A DNA stretch of 64,000 bases from positions 5,447,075 through 5,511,074 of the forward strand of contig NZ_KK853997.1 in the NCBI RefSeq assembly GCF_000696185.1, read 5' to 3'. This DNA comes from Kitasatospora cheerisanensis KCTC 2395 (GTDB lineage: Bacteria > Actinomycetota > Actinomycetes > Streptomycetales > Streptomycetaceae). Shown piece after piece: positions 37,857-47,499 of the stretch. Under the pieces are notes generated by a model. It was given only the letters and a program-made list of their open reading frames with translations. It ran no database searches and was not told the origin of the DNA. How positions within the stretch are numbered: position 1 is the stretch's first letter; every line of letters starts with the position of its first letter. A program made the translations under genes and the position numbers.

Positions 37857-38968
37857 CCACGGCCGGGAAGCCGGCCGAGTCCGGCGCCGCGGGGGCGGTC
37901 TCCACTGTTGAGGTGGAGACCGCCCTCGCGGTGCTTCCGGGCCAGCGCAGCGAGTCGTCGCCCGACTCCGGAGGGCCGTTCGAGGCCCAGTGGGCGCGCA
38001 CCCTGGAACTGGTCGCGGGCGCCGACGAGATCGACCTGATCTGCCACATCTGTCCCGACGGGGACGCGCTGGGCTCCGCGCTGGCCGCCGGCCTGGCGCT
38101 GCGCGGGCTGGGCAAGCGGGTCCGGGTGTCGTTCGGCGACGACCCGCAGATCATCCCCGAGTCGCTGTCCTTCCTGCCCGGGCAGGAACTGATCGTCCCC
38201 GCCGCCGAGGTGCCCGCCGCGCCCGCGCTGGTGCTGGCCTTCGACGCGGCCTCCGAGGAGCGGCTCGGCCTGCTGCGCGACAAGGCGTTCGCGGCCGGCG
38301 AGCTGGTGGTCCTCGACCACCACGCCTCCAACCCGGGCTTCGGCACCGTCCGGCTGATCGACCCGGCCGCGCCCGCCACCGCCGTGCTGGTCGACGAACT
38401 GCTGCGCCGACTGCGCGTCCCGCTGGACCGGTCGATCGCGGCCTGCCTGTACACCGGCATCGCCACCGACACCGGCTCGTTCAAGTACCGGGCCACCACG
38501 CCCGCCACCCACGAGATGGCCGGGCGGATGCTGGCCACCGGGATCCGGCACGACCTGATCTCCCGTCAACTGTGGGACACCACCTCCTTCGGCTTCCTGA
38601 AGGTGCTCGCCGGGGCGCTGGACCGCGCCGCGTTCGAACCCGAGGAGGCCGGCGGGCACGGGCTGGTGTGGACCTGGGTGCCGTACCAGGACCTGGCGCT
38701 GTTCGGCGTCACCGTCGAGGAGATCGAGGGCCTGATCGACGTGCTGCGCAAGCCCGCCGAGGCGGACGTCGCGCTGGTGCTCAAGCAGGACCCGGACGGC
38801 ACGCTGCGCGGCTCCTGCCGCTCCCGCGGCGCGGTCGACGTGGCCGCGGTGTGCGCCCGGCTGGGCGGCGGCGGGCACGTCTTCGCGGCCGGGTTCTCCG
38901 CCCGCGACGGGGTGCCGGAGACCGTCGAGCGGTTCCGGGTGGCCCTGGCCGAGGAGTGCGCGCGCTAG
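37853..38968 (+). CDS. DHH family phosphoesterase, NrnA-like
   Basis: Protein of 371 residues with DHH (about 60-200) and DHHA1 (about 280-370) domains. Metal-binding motifs are visible: ICPDGDALGS and DHH at 155-157; the DHHA1 domain ends with GGGGHVFAAGF. Relatives are oligoribonucleases and 3',5'-bisphosphate nucleotidases. The start GTG overlaps the rbfA stop by four bases (GTGA), showing translational coupling. The role is probably recycling of short RNA or pAp. Confidence 0.9.
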   Translation: MTTAGKPAESGAAGAVSTVEVETALAVLPGQRSESSPDSGGPFEAQWARTLELVAGADEIDLICHICPDGDALGSALAAGLALRGLGKRVRVSFGDDPQIIPESLSFLPGQELIVPAAEVPAAPALVLAFDAASEERLGLLRDKAFAAGELVVLDHHASNPGFGTVRLIDPAAPATAVLVDELLRRLRVPLDRSIAACLYTGIATDTGSFKYRATTPATHEMAGRMLATGIRHDLISRQLWDTTSFGFLKVLAGALDRAAFEPEEAGGHGLVWTWVPYQDLALFGVTVEEIEGLIDVLRKPAEADVALVLKQDPDGTLRGSCRSRGAVDVAAVCARLGGGGHVFAAGFSARDGVPETVERFRVALAEECAR

Positions 38969-39045
38969 GCTCGACCGGTTCGGCGGACGGCTCCTCGACC
39001 GGCCGGGACGACCGCTGCGCGGGAACGCGCGCGGATTTCGACACG

Positions 39046-39064
39046 ATGATGAAGCGATGAAGCG
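39046..39064 (+). other. Chained mini-ORFs immediately before truB
   Basis: The octamer ATGAAGCG occurs three times in tandem (39049, 39057, 39065). The first two copies each read ATG-AAG-CGA-TGA (MKR stop), each stop overlapping the next ATG as ATGA; the second stop overlaps the truB ATG itself. No separate ribosome-binding site is visible for truB. Confidence 0.5.
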
Positions 39065-39970
39065 ATGAAGCGTAAAGGGACGGGCCCCGACGGGCTGGTC
39101 ATCGTCGACAAGCCGGAGGGCATCACCTCGCACGGCGTGGTCGCCAAGCTCCGCTGGCTGGCCGGCACCCGCAAGGTCGGCCACGCCGGCACCCTCGACC
39201 CGATGGCCACCGGCGTGCTGGTGATCGGCGTGGAACGGGCCACCCGGCTGCTCGGGCACCTGATGCTCACCGCCAAGACCTACGACGCCACCGTCCGGCT
39301 CGGCCAGACCACCGTCACCGACGACCGGGAGGGCGAGGTCACCGCCGCCACCCCCGCGGACGGGGTGGCCCGGGAGGCGATCGACGCCGAGATCGCGAAG
39401 CTCACCGGCGAGATCATGCAGGTGCCGTCCAAGGTCAGCGCCATCAAGATCGACGGCAAGCGCTCGTACGCGCGGGTCCGCGAGGGCGAGGACTTCGAAC
39501 TCGCCGCCCGGCCGACCACCGTGCACTCCTTCACCGTGCACGAGGTGCGCGCCGCCGTCGCCGAGGACGGCACGCCGGTGCTCGACCTCGACGTCACCGT
39601 CGAGTGCTCCTCCGGCACCTACATCCGCGCGCTGGCCCGCGACCTGGGCGCCGCGCTCGGCGTCGGCGGCCACCTGACCATGCTGCGCCGCACCAAGGTC
39701 GGCCCGTACGGGGTCGAATCGGCGCACACCCTGGAGCAGTTGGAGGAGAAGCTCGACGTGCTGCCGATCGCGGACGCCGCCGCGGCCGCGTTCCCGCGCT
39801 GGGACATCGACGCCGAGCAGGCCAAGCTGCTCTCCAACGGCATGCGCCTGCCCGCCCCCGGGCTCGGCGTGGACGGCCCGATCGCGGTCTTCGACCCGGA
39901 CGGCCGCTTCCTGGCCCTGGTGGAGGAGCACGGCGGCAAGGCCAAGCCGGTCGCGGTGTTCGTCGGCTGA
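39065..39970 (+). CDS. truB: tRNA pseudouridine(55) synthase
   Basis: Isomerises uridine 55 in the T loop of tRNAs. The 301-residue protein has the catalytic Asp45 in GTLDPMATG, and the TruB motifs KVGHAG and SGTYIRALARDLG; the C-terminal PUA-like part is present. The first in-frame ATG is 39065, the third copy of a tandem ATGAAGCG. It ends the rimP-truB block on the plus strand, followed by a palindrome at the stop and a strong hairpin. Confidence 0.95.
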   Translation: MKRKGTGPDGLVIVDKPEGITSHGVVAKLRWLAGTRKVGHAGTLDPMATGVLVIGVERATRLLGHLMLTAKTYDATVRLGQTTVTDDREGEVTAATPADGVAREAIDAEIAKLTGEIMQVPSKVSAIKIDGKRSYARVREGEDFELAARPTTVHSFTVHEVRAAVAEDGTPVLDLDVTVECSSGTYIRALARDLGAALGVGGHLTMLRRTKVGPYGVESAHTLEQLEEKLDVLPIADAAAAAFPRWDIDAEQAKLLSNGMRLPAPGLGVDGPIAVFDPDGRFLALVEEHGGKAKPVAVFVG

Positions 39971-39980
39971 CGGGCCGTCA
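39968..39980 (+). repeat. Stop-codon palindrome TGACG-GGC-CGTCA
   Basis: The truB stop TGA is the first three bases of this perfect palindrome. Matching elements occur at 10638, 28861 and 51473. Confidence 0.6.
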
Positions 39981-39989
39981 AGGAGCGTG

Positions 39990-40022
39990 AACGGCCCCGG
40001 CGGAGTGTCCGCCGGGGCCGTT
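39990..40022. terminator. Bidirectional terminator between truB and the GNAT gene
   Basis: Perfect 15-base stem AACGGCCCCGGCGGA (39990-40004) with 40008-40022 and a 3-base loop, in the short gap between two convergent genes. Confidence 0.85.
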
Positions 40023-40029
40023 CGGCGTC

Positions 40030-40539
40030 TCAGCGCAGTGCCAGCCGCCAGTCGTTGCTGCGCAGGAAGCGGCCGGAGCCGCGCGGGTACTCGAAGGCGC
40101 ACGGGCCGGCGTCGGTGAAGCCCAGGCGGGCGCAGAGCGCGTTCGAGGGGGCGTTGTCGACGGCCGGGAAGGCGTGCAGCGACCCCGGGGCGGCCGGGTC
40201 GGCGGCGACCACCCCGCGCAGCGCGGCGAGCATCAGCCGGCCGGCGGCGACCGCGAGGCCGCGGCCCTGGAACTCCGGCAGCACGTTCCAGCCGGTCTCG
40301 TAGACCTCCTCGCCCTGCCAGTTACGGCGGTGGTAGGCGATCGAGCCGGCCGGCTCGCCGCCGGCGAGGACCGCGAACATGACGCCGCCCAGCGACGGCA
40401 GTTCCAGGTAGCGGCGGTGCCGGTCGAGCAGCTGCCCGGCCGTCTCGGGGCCGCCGACGTGACGGCGCATCAGCGGCGTGTTGATCCGCTCCAGCAGCGC
40501 GAAGTGGGACTCGGACCAGGGAACGAGGCGGACGTCCAT
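40030..40539 (-). CDS. GNAT family N-acetyltransferase
   Basis: A 169-residue acetyltransferase of the RimJ/RimL-like GNAT type. WNVLPEFQGRGLAVAAGRL contains the acetyl-CoA-binding loop, and NAPSNALCARLGF is the usual strand-helix near the end. The substrate is unknown. ATG 40539 is the only good start. It is inserted, on the opposite strand, between truB and the plus-strand protease-like gene. Confidence 0.87.
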   Translation of the reverse strand: MDVRLVPWSESHFALLERINTPLMRRHVGGPETAGQLLDRHRRYLELPSLGGVMFAVLAGGEPAGSIAYHRRNWQGEEVYETGWNVLPEFQGRGLAVAAGRLMLAALRGVVAADPAAPGSLHAFPAVDNAPSNALCARLGFTDAGPCAFEYPRGSGRFLRSNDWRLALR

Positions 40540-40750
40540 GCGGCGATGGTGGCAGCCGGCGAGCCGCCCGGCACGCGGTTTTCCGGCGGCGGGAGCGGGG
40601 CGGCCGGGGCGGTGCACGGCGTGTCGCCGGGGGCGCGCGAGGTGAACGGGTGTGGTGAGCGGGGCGCGCGGGGTGCTGTGGGGCTGGTGGGGGGGCAGGC
40701 TGACCGGCGGCTGGCAGAGCGGCCGGTAGAGCGGCGGGAGGACTGGCGGG

Positions 40751-43700
40751 ATGGGCGAGGGCGCGAGCGCCGGCTTCGTGGCGGACCCGGCGCACGGGCT
40801 GCTGCGGATCCGGGACGTGCAGGGCCGGCTGTGCGGCCTCGGGTTCGTCGCCGACCGGCAGGGCACGGTGGTGACCGCGCACGAGGTGGTGGCCGGGCTG
40901 CCCCGGCTGGTGCTGCACACCCCGGGCGGGCAGTCCCGGGTGCTCGGACCGGAGAGCGTCGACCTGCTGCCCGACCGGGGGCTGGCCCTGCTGCGCACGG
41001 CGGCGGTCGGCGGCGTGCCCGGCCCCGCGCTGCCGATCGGGCGCGGCGAGGTCGACGGCCAGGTCGCGGTGCCCCACCAGCGCTGGGAGGACGGCGCACC
41101 CGCGCTCGCCCGCGGCGGCCCACTGGGCCGGGAGAACGGCCGCTGCGGCGACGGCGCGGAGGTCCGCACCGTGTCCGGCGTGCTGCTGCTCGACCTCGCG
41201 GTGACGCCGGTGGCCGGCTCGCCCGTCCTCGACCCGGCGACCGGCGCGGTGCTCGCCGTGATCGCGCCCCGGGTGCGCGCCGTCCCGGGCCCGGCGTGGC
41301 CGCCGTCCCGCTCGCCGTCGACCGGCCGTCCGGGGACGGGCCGCTCGGCGGGCTGCTGGCCCGCAACGCCGCCGGGGTGCCCGCGTTCGGCCGCGCCCTC
41401 AACCTGGCCGGCGGGCTGCGGCTGACCGCCGCCCAGCTGGACGCCGCCACCGCCGGCCCCGGCCGGATCACCGAACTCGCCGCCGACCGGGTCGACCGCC
41501 CGGACGGCCTCAGCGGCGAGGAACCCCAGGACACCCTGACCGTGCTGCTCGGCGACGCCGGCAGCGGACGCAGCACCGAACTGGCCGCGCTCGCCGTCCG
41601 CCGGGCCGGCGCCGCCGAGCCACTGCCCACGCTGTGGCTGCGCGGCGCCGACCTGGCCCCCGGGGACGGCTCCCTCGACGACGCGCTGCGCCGCCGGCTC
41701 GCCGCCGCGGCCCACCGCTCCGGCCTCCCCGAGGCGAGCCCGGCGGAGCTCGCCGAACGCTGCGCGGACGGCGGCCGCCCGCTGCTGGTGGTGCTCGACG
41801 GGCCCGAGGAGGCGCCGCTGGCCCTCTCCGCCGCCTGGCTGGCCGCCGGCCTCGAATGGCTGCGCGCCCACCGCGCCCGGGCGCTGGTGGCCTGCCGCCC
41901 GGACGGCTGGGAGCAGCTCGGCCCGTGGCGGACCGCCGCCCGGGCGCTCTGGCTGGGCCCGCTCACCGACGACGCGGCGGCCCGGGCCGCGCGGCGCTAC
42001 GGCCTCCCGGAGGGCTTCCTCGGCCCCGCCGAGCGCGGCCACCCGCTGGCCCTGCGGCTGGCCGGGGACCTGCGCGCGGCGGGCGTGCACGGCCCGGTCG
42101 CCGACCGGGCCGAACTCTTCGACGGCTGGCTGGACCTGGCCTGCCTGACCGTCGCCCGCCGGGTCGCCCAGGCGTCCGGCGGCCAGCGCCGGCACCGGCG
42201 CGGCGGCCCCGTCCCGACCGGGGAGGACGCCCGGCAGGTGCGGCGGCTGGCCGCCGTCGCCGCCGGCCGGCTGCACGAGGCCGCCCGGCTGATGCTCGGC
42301 GCGGGCGACGGGCGCTGCCCGCCGAGGAGTTCGACCGGCTGTTCCCGGCCGCGGGCGGCTGGGCGCGGGCCGTCCGCGAGGAGCACCTGCTGGTCCCGGC
42401 GGGTGCCGGCCACCGGGCCGGCCACGAGGCGTGGGGGGAGTGGCTGCAGAGCCTGCACCTGGACCTCGGCGCGGCGCTGCGCCAGCTGCTCGCCGAGGAC
42501 GGCCGGACGGCCGGCGCCGCCGGGGCCGGGGCCGCCGGGGTGGCGGCGCTGCCCCCGGCGGAGGAGCCGCCCGCCGAGGGCGTGACGATCCGTCAGGGTC
42601 CGGTCGGCCGGGCCCGGGTGGGCGTAGTGGTGGGCGCCCTGCGGCGGGTGGGGGCGGCCCGCGGCGCGGGCGCGCTGGACGGCTGGCTGCACCGGATCCG
42701 GCTCGCGCTGGAACGCGCCGAGCGCGGCGGCGACGCCGACTGGTGGGCGGGCCGGCTGCTGACCGCCGGCATCGCCGGCAGCCCCGAGCCCGGCGCGCAC
42801 CGCCAGCTGCTGGAACTGCTCGCCGCCCGGGCCGGCCACGACGAACGGTTCGGCCCCGCGTTCTGGGCCGGCCTCCCGCTGCCCGCCGCCGACCGGATCG
42901 CCCTGCTCGGGCGGCTCGCCGACGGCTCCGCCGACCGCGCGGGCACGGTCCGGGGGAGCGCCGCGGAGCTGCTGGCCGCCGACCCGCACACCGTGCTGCC
43001 GTTGCTGTGCGGCTGGTACGAGCACGCCGGGCCGGCCGCCGCCGACCTCGCCGACGCCCTGCTGTTCGAGCACCGGGCGCTGGCCCTCGACGAGTTGACG
43101 GAGGCGCTGGTCGCCGCCGCCCACCCGCGCGCCGACGCGCTGCTCGGCCGGCTCGCCGAACGCGAACCGTCCGCGCTGTGCCGCGCCGTCGACCGGTGGA
43201 GCCACGACCCGCGCCCCGAACGGCACGTGGCCGCCGCCGTGCACGCCCTGCGCACCGCCCCGCACGCGGGCGGCTCGGGCGCCCAGCTGCTGCGGCTGGC
43301 CGCCCGCACCCTGCTCGCCCGGGACGACGAGCCCGGCCTGCACGGCGCGGCGCTGGCCCTGCTGGTGCGCGACCCGCAGGCCCGGGCCGAGCACCTGCCG
43401 GCCGCGCTGGCCGCGTACCGGGCGGGCGACCCGTTCCTGACCGACGAGGTGCTCGGCGAACTCGTCGAGGAGTACCCGGTCGAGGTGCTGGAGGCGGTGC
43501 GCGCCCGGCTGACGGTGCCCGGGGCGCGGGCCGGCGACGGGCTGCGGGCGCTCGGCCGGGCGGTCGACCCGGCGGTGGTGCGCTCCGGCATGCTGTTCGC
43601 CGCCGAACTGCTGCGCGAACGGCCCGAGCAGGCCGGGCAGATCGCCGACCACCTGGACCGGCTGCTGGAGGCCGGCCGCGACGGCCGCCCGCTGCTGCCC

Positions 43701-44177
43701 GCGGTGCTGGCCGCCGCCCCGCCCGAGCGGGCCAGGTTCGCGCCGGTGCTGGCCGCCCCCGGGAACGGCCGTGCGGGGCTGCTGGACGCCCTGCTGGCGG
43801 CCGAGCGGGAGCCGGAGGTGCTGGGCGCCGTGGTGGAGGCGCTGGCGGCCCGCCACGCCGGCCACCCGCCGTCCCGGGTACGCGAGTTGCTCTGCCGGGT
43901 GGCCGACCGCTGGCCCGGCGCGGACGCCGTCCTGGTGCGCTGCGCGGGCCGCTGGGCGGGTTTCGCCCGGCTGCTGGCCGACTGGCCCGCGGACGCCCCG
44001 CCGCCGCCCGCAGGGCCCCGTCTGACCGCGATGCGGGCGCTCACCGGGGCCGGCCGCGACCCGCAGTACGCCGCCGCGGAGGCGGAACGGCAGGTCGACC
44101 GCCCCGGCGGCCGTCTGACCGGTCACACCGGAGGCCTTCCGGTACCTGGGCAGGGTCGGTCGCATGGCACGCTATAG
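40751..44177 (+). CDS. Trypsin-fold/P-loop NTPase fusion protein, two frame breaks
   Basis: One gene of about 1,142 residues once one C is added at CCC 41290-41292 and one G at GGG 42310-42312. Residues 1-210 have a trypsin-like fold: catalytic-type His44 (TAHEVV) is kept, but the serine site reads PVAGSPVLD with Ala155 where G-x-S-G-x-P has Ser. A P-loop follows (GDAGSGRST, 268-276; Arg274 replaces the Walker A Lys) with a Walker B-like LLVVLDG (D350). The remaining 700 residues are helical, like STAND-type or repeat scaffolds. Such trypsin-NTPase fusions are often linked to conflict systems; this one lies between truB and ribF, where streptomycetes commonly have a large protein. GGGAGGA precedes the ATG. 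Confidence 0.75.
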
Positions 44178-44240
44178 GGGTTCGGTTTCGGTCTTTCGAG
44201 TGCACCGGGTGTGCACACCGTAGGAACAAGGAGCGGTCAG

Positions 44241-45185
44241 GTGCAGCGCTGGCACGGCCTGGAGGAGATCCCCGGGGACTGGGGGCGCAGCGTCGTCACC
44301 ATCGGATCGTTCGACGGGGTCCACCGCGGACACCAGTTGATCATCAATCGGGTGGTCGAGCTGGCCGGGGAGCTGGGGGCGAAGTCCGTCGTCGTCACCT
44401 TCGACCCGCACCCCAGCGAGGTGGTCCGCCCGGGCAGCCACCCGCCGCTGCTCGCCCCGCAGCCCCGGCGGGCCGAACTGGTCGAGCAGCTCGGCGTGGA
44501 CGCCGTGCTGGTGCTGCCGTTCACCGCCGAGTTCTCCAAGGAGTCCCCGGAGTACTTCGTGCGGTCGGTGCTGGTCGACGCGCTGCGCGCGAAGGCCGTC
44601 GTCGAGGGCCCCAACTTCCGCTTCGGGCACCGCGCGGCGGGCAACGTCGAACTGCTCGCCGAGCTCGGCCGGGCCGACGACTTCGCGGTCGAGGTGGTCG
44701 ACCTGCAGGTGCGCGGCGCCGCCGGCGACGGCGAGCCGTTCTCGTCCAGCCTGTGCCGCCGGCTGGTCGCGGCCGGCGACATGGCGGGCGTCGCCGAGGT
44801 GCTCGGCCGCCCGCACCGGGTGGAGGGCGAGGTCGTCCGCGGCGCCCAGCGCGGCCGCGAACTCGGCTACCCCACCGCCAACGTGGACACCGTCCCGCAC
44901 TCGGCGATCCCCGCCGACGGCGTCTACGCGGGCTGGCTGACCGCGGACGGCGAGACCATGCCCGCCGCGATCTCGGTCGGCACCAACCCGACCTTCGACG
45001 GCACCGCCCGCACCGTCGAGGCGTACGCCATCGACCGGGTCGGCCTCGACCTGTACGGCAAGCACGTCGCCGTCGACTTCCTCGCCTGGCTGCGCGGCAT
45101 GGAGAAGTTCGACTCCATCGACGCCCTGCTGGAGCGGATGGCCGAGGACGTCAAGCGCGCCCGGGAGCTCACCGAGCGCCCCTGA
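44241..45185 (+). CDS. ribF: Bifunctional riboflavin kinase/FAD synthetase
   Basis: Makes FMN and FAD from riboflavin. The 314-residue protein has the N-terminal FAD synthetase (nucleotidyltransferase) domain with VTIGSFDGVHRGHQ and the SSSLCRRLV-type loop, and the C-terminal flavokinase with GYPTANV and VSVGTNPTFDG-like motif (SVGTNPTFDG). GTG 44241 has AAGGAG seven bases upstream; the frame extends to 44211 without conserved residues. It ends before a strong bidirectional hairpin. Confidence 0.95.
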   Translation: MQRWHGLEEIPGDWGRSVVTIGSFDGVHRGHQLIINRVVELAGELGAKSVVVTFDPHPSEVVRPGSHPPLLAPQPRRAELVEQLGVDAVLVLPFTAEFSKESPEYFVRSVLVDALRAKAVVEGPNFRFGHRAAGNVELLAELGRADDFAVEVVDLQVRGAAGDGEPFSSSLCRRLVAAGDMAGVAEVLGRPHRVEGEVVRGAQRGRELGYPTANVDTVPHSAIPADGVYAGWLTADGETMPAAISVGTNPTFDGTARTVEAYAIDRVGLDLYGKHVAVDFLAWLRGMEKFDSIDALLERMAEDVKRARELTERP

Positions 45186-45198
45186 CCGGCAGCCACGC

Positions 45199-45241
45199 AG
45201 AAAGCCCCCCGCGGAGGAGAACCCTTCGCGGGGGGCTTTCT
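45199..45241. terminator. Bidirectional terminator between ribF and the MinD-like gene
   Basis: Perfect 15-base stem AGAAAGCCCCCCGCG (45199-45213) with 45227-45241 and a 13-base loop. It ends in TTTCT on the plus strand and serves both convergent genes. Confidence 0.88.
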
Positions 45242-45250
45242 GACGTGCGC

Positions 45251-47289
45251 TCAGCCGTGCTGCGGCGGATACCCGTAGCCGGGCGGCGGGGCCTCCTGCG
45301 GCGGCGGGTAGCCGTAGCCCGGCACCGGCGGGCCCTGCGGCGGGTAGCCGCCGGGCTGCTGCGGCGGGTACTGCTGCGGGGGCTGCTGCTGCCACGGTTG
45401 GCCGGGTGCCGGGTAGCCGCCCTGCTGCTGCGGCGGGTACTGCTGCGGGTACTGCTGCTGCGGCGGCGGGCCCTGCTGCCAGCCGCCCTGCTGCTGCCCC
45501 TGCCAGCCGGCCTGCTGCTGGGCCCGGGCGATGTCCTCGCCGACCAGGGCGGCCAGCTCGAAGTACGCCTCCCGGACCTTGGGCCGCATCATCGCCAGGT
45601 TGACCTCGGCGCCGGCCGCCAGGCTCTCGTCGAACGGCACCACGATGACGCCGCGGCAGCGGGTCTGGAAGTGCGCCACGATGTCCTCGACCTTGATCAT
45701 CTTGCTGGTCTCGCGCACCCCGGAGACCACCGTGATCGAGCGCTGCACCAGGTCCGCGTAGCCGTGCGCGGACAGCCAGTCCAGCGTGGTGGACGCGCTG
45801 GACGCGCCGTCCACGCTCGGCGTCGCCACCACGATCAGCTGGTCCGCCAGGTCCAGCACGCCGCGCATCGCCGAGTACAGCAGACCGGTGCCCGAGTCGG
45901 TCAGGATGATCGGGTAGTGCTGCCCGAGCACCTGGATGACCTGGCGGTAGTCCGAGTCGTCGAAGGTGGTGGAGACCGCCGGGTCCACGTCGTTGGCGAC
46001 GATCTCCAGGCCCGAGTTCGGGTCCTGCGAGGTGAACTGACGGATGTCCATGTAGCTGCGCACGTGCGGGATCGCCGTCACCAGGTCGCGGATGGTCGCG
46101 CCGGTCTGCCGCTTGATGCGGCGGCCCAGGGTGCCCGCGTCCGGGTTCGCGTCGATCGCGATGACCTTGTCCTGCCGCTCGCTGGCCAGCGTCGCGCCCA
46201 GCGAGGTGGTGGTCGTGGTCTTGCCGACGCCGCCCTTGAGGCTGATCACCGCGATCCGGTAGCAGGTCATCACCGGGTGCCGGATCAGCTCCAGCTTCTG
46301 CTGCCGGCCGGCCTGCGCCGACTTGCCGCCGAACTGGAACCGGGACTGCTTCTGCACCTTCGGCTGGCCGCGCAGCAGCCGGTCCGAGGAGAGCTCGACC
46401 GCCGCCGTGTACCCCAGCGCCGCGCCGTGCGCCGCCGCCTGCGGCCCCGGCTGCTGGAACTGCGCCGGCGCCTGCGGGGCGTTCTGCAGACCCGAGTGCT
46501 GCTGGTACGCCGGGCCCGGCCCGGCCTGCTGCGGCCAGCCGCCCGCCCGCGGATCCACCGGCGGCTGCCCGGCCCACTGCTGCTGGCCCTGCTGCGGGTA
46601 CGGCTGCTGCTGCACCGGGGGCTGCTGGACCGGCGGCTGCTGACCCTGCTGCGGGTACGGCGGCTGGGGCTGCGGCGGCTGGTTCGGCCACGGCTGCTGC
46701 ATCGGCGGCTGCTGCTGGACCGGGGGCTGCTGGACGGGCGGCTGCTGACCCTGCTGCGGGTACGGCGGCTGGGGCTGCACCGGCGGCTGCGGCTGCTGCG
46801 CGTCCGGCACCGGACCCGGCGCGGACGCGAGCTCCACCGGCGGCGCGGTCGGCACGCCCTGCCCGTGCGTGGCCGGCCCGGCCTGCTGCTCGGGCCCGGC
46901 GGCGGGGCGGCGGCGGGCCGCCTCCGGCACGGCCGTCACCGGCTCGACCGGGGGACCGGGCGGACCCGGGCCACCGGACCGGGCGGCGGAACCTGGGCCT
47001 GCACGGGCTGCGGAGGCTGCGGCTGCTCCGGCACGGGCGGCTGCTGCTGGACCGGGGGCTGCTGGACCTCCGGCTGCACCGGCTGCGGCGGCTGCTGGGC
47101 CGGGGGCTGCTGGACGGGCGGCTGCTGAACGGGCTGCTGTTGCTGTTGCTGTTGCTGCGGCGCGGCCGGACCGGGAGCGGCACTCTGGGTGTACCAGGAC
47201 GGAGGGGTGTAGTCCGGGGCGTCGGACCAGTCATCGTCGTCCTCGGCCGCGTTGTCGCCGACGTAGACGCCGTCCCGATCGCTGCTCAC
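45251..47289 (-). CDS. MinD/ParA-like ATPase of the type VII secretion locus, frame broken once
   Basis: About 679 residues when repaired by one C opposite GGGGG 46950-46954. It starts at GTG 47289 (GAGGGAG upstream) with an acidic segment (AAEDDDDWSDAPDY), then about 230 residues of Gln/Pro-rich repeats, then a ParA/MinD domain with the deviant Walker motif KGGVGKTTTTT starting at about 352, and a second Gln/Pro/Gly/Tyr-rich tail. Proteins of this design (Pro/Gln-rich arm plus MinD ATPase, like mycobacterial EspI) accompany ESX loci and may regulate or spatially organise secretion. In streptomycete ESX loci I recall it as the left-end gene. Confidence 0.82.
46612..46800 (-). repeat. Imperfect tandem Gln/Pro-coding repeats
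   Basis: Two long near-identical units (about 46612-46690 and 46721-46790) coding for QQPPVQQPPVQQ and PPYPQQGQQ blocks in the MinD-like gene. They suggest recent unit duplication, and shorter copies continue on both sides. Confidence 0.6.
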
Positions 47290-47499
47290 TGGGGCTCCCT
47301 CGTTCTCGCCGAATTGCTTCGGCGGTTGCCGTCGGGCAACAAGACTAGGCCGTGCAGGGCGGTCCGATGAAGGCGGAGCCCGACCTGACGGCGGATCGGA
47401 GCGGACGCGGCCGACCGGCCCGCCCCACGGGGAACACCGTCCCCACGGGCGCGCCGGCCGGCCGGCCCGCACGGATGCGGCCCGCCCGGCCGCACCTCG

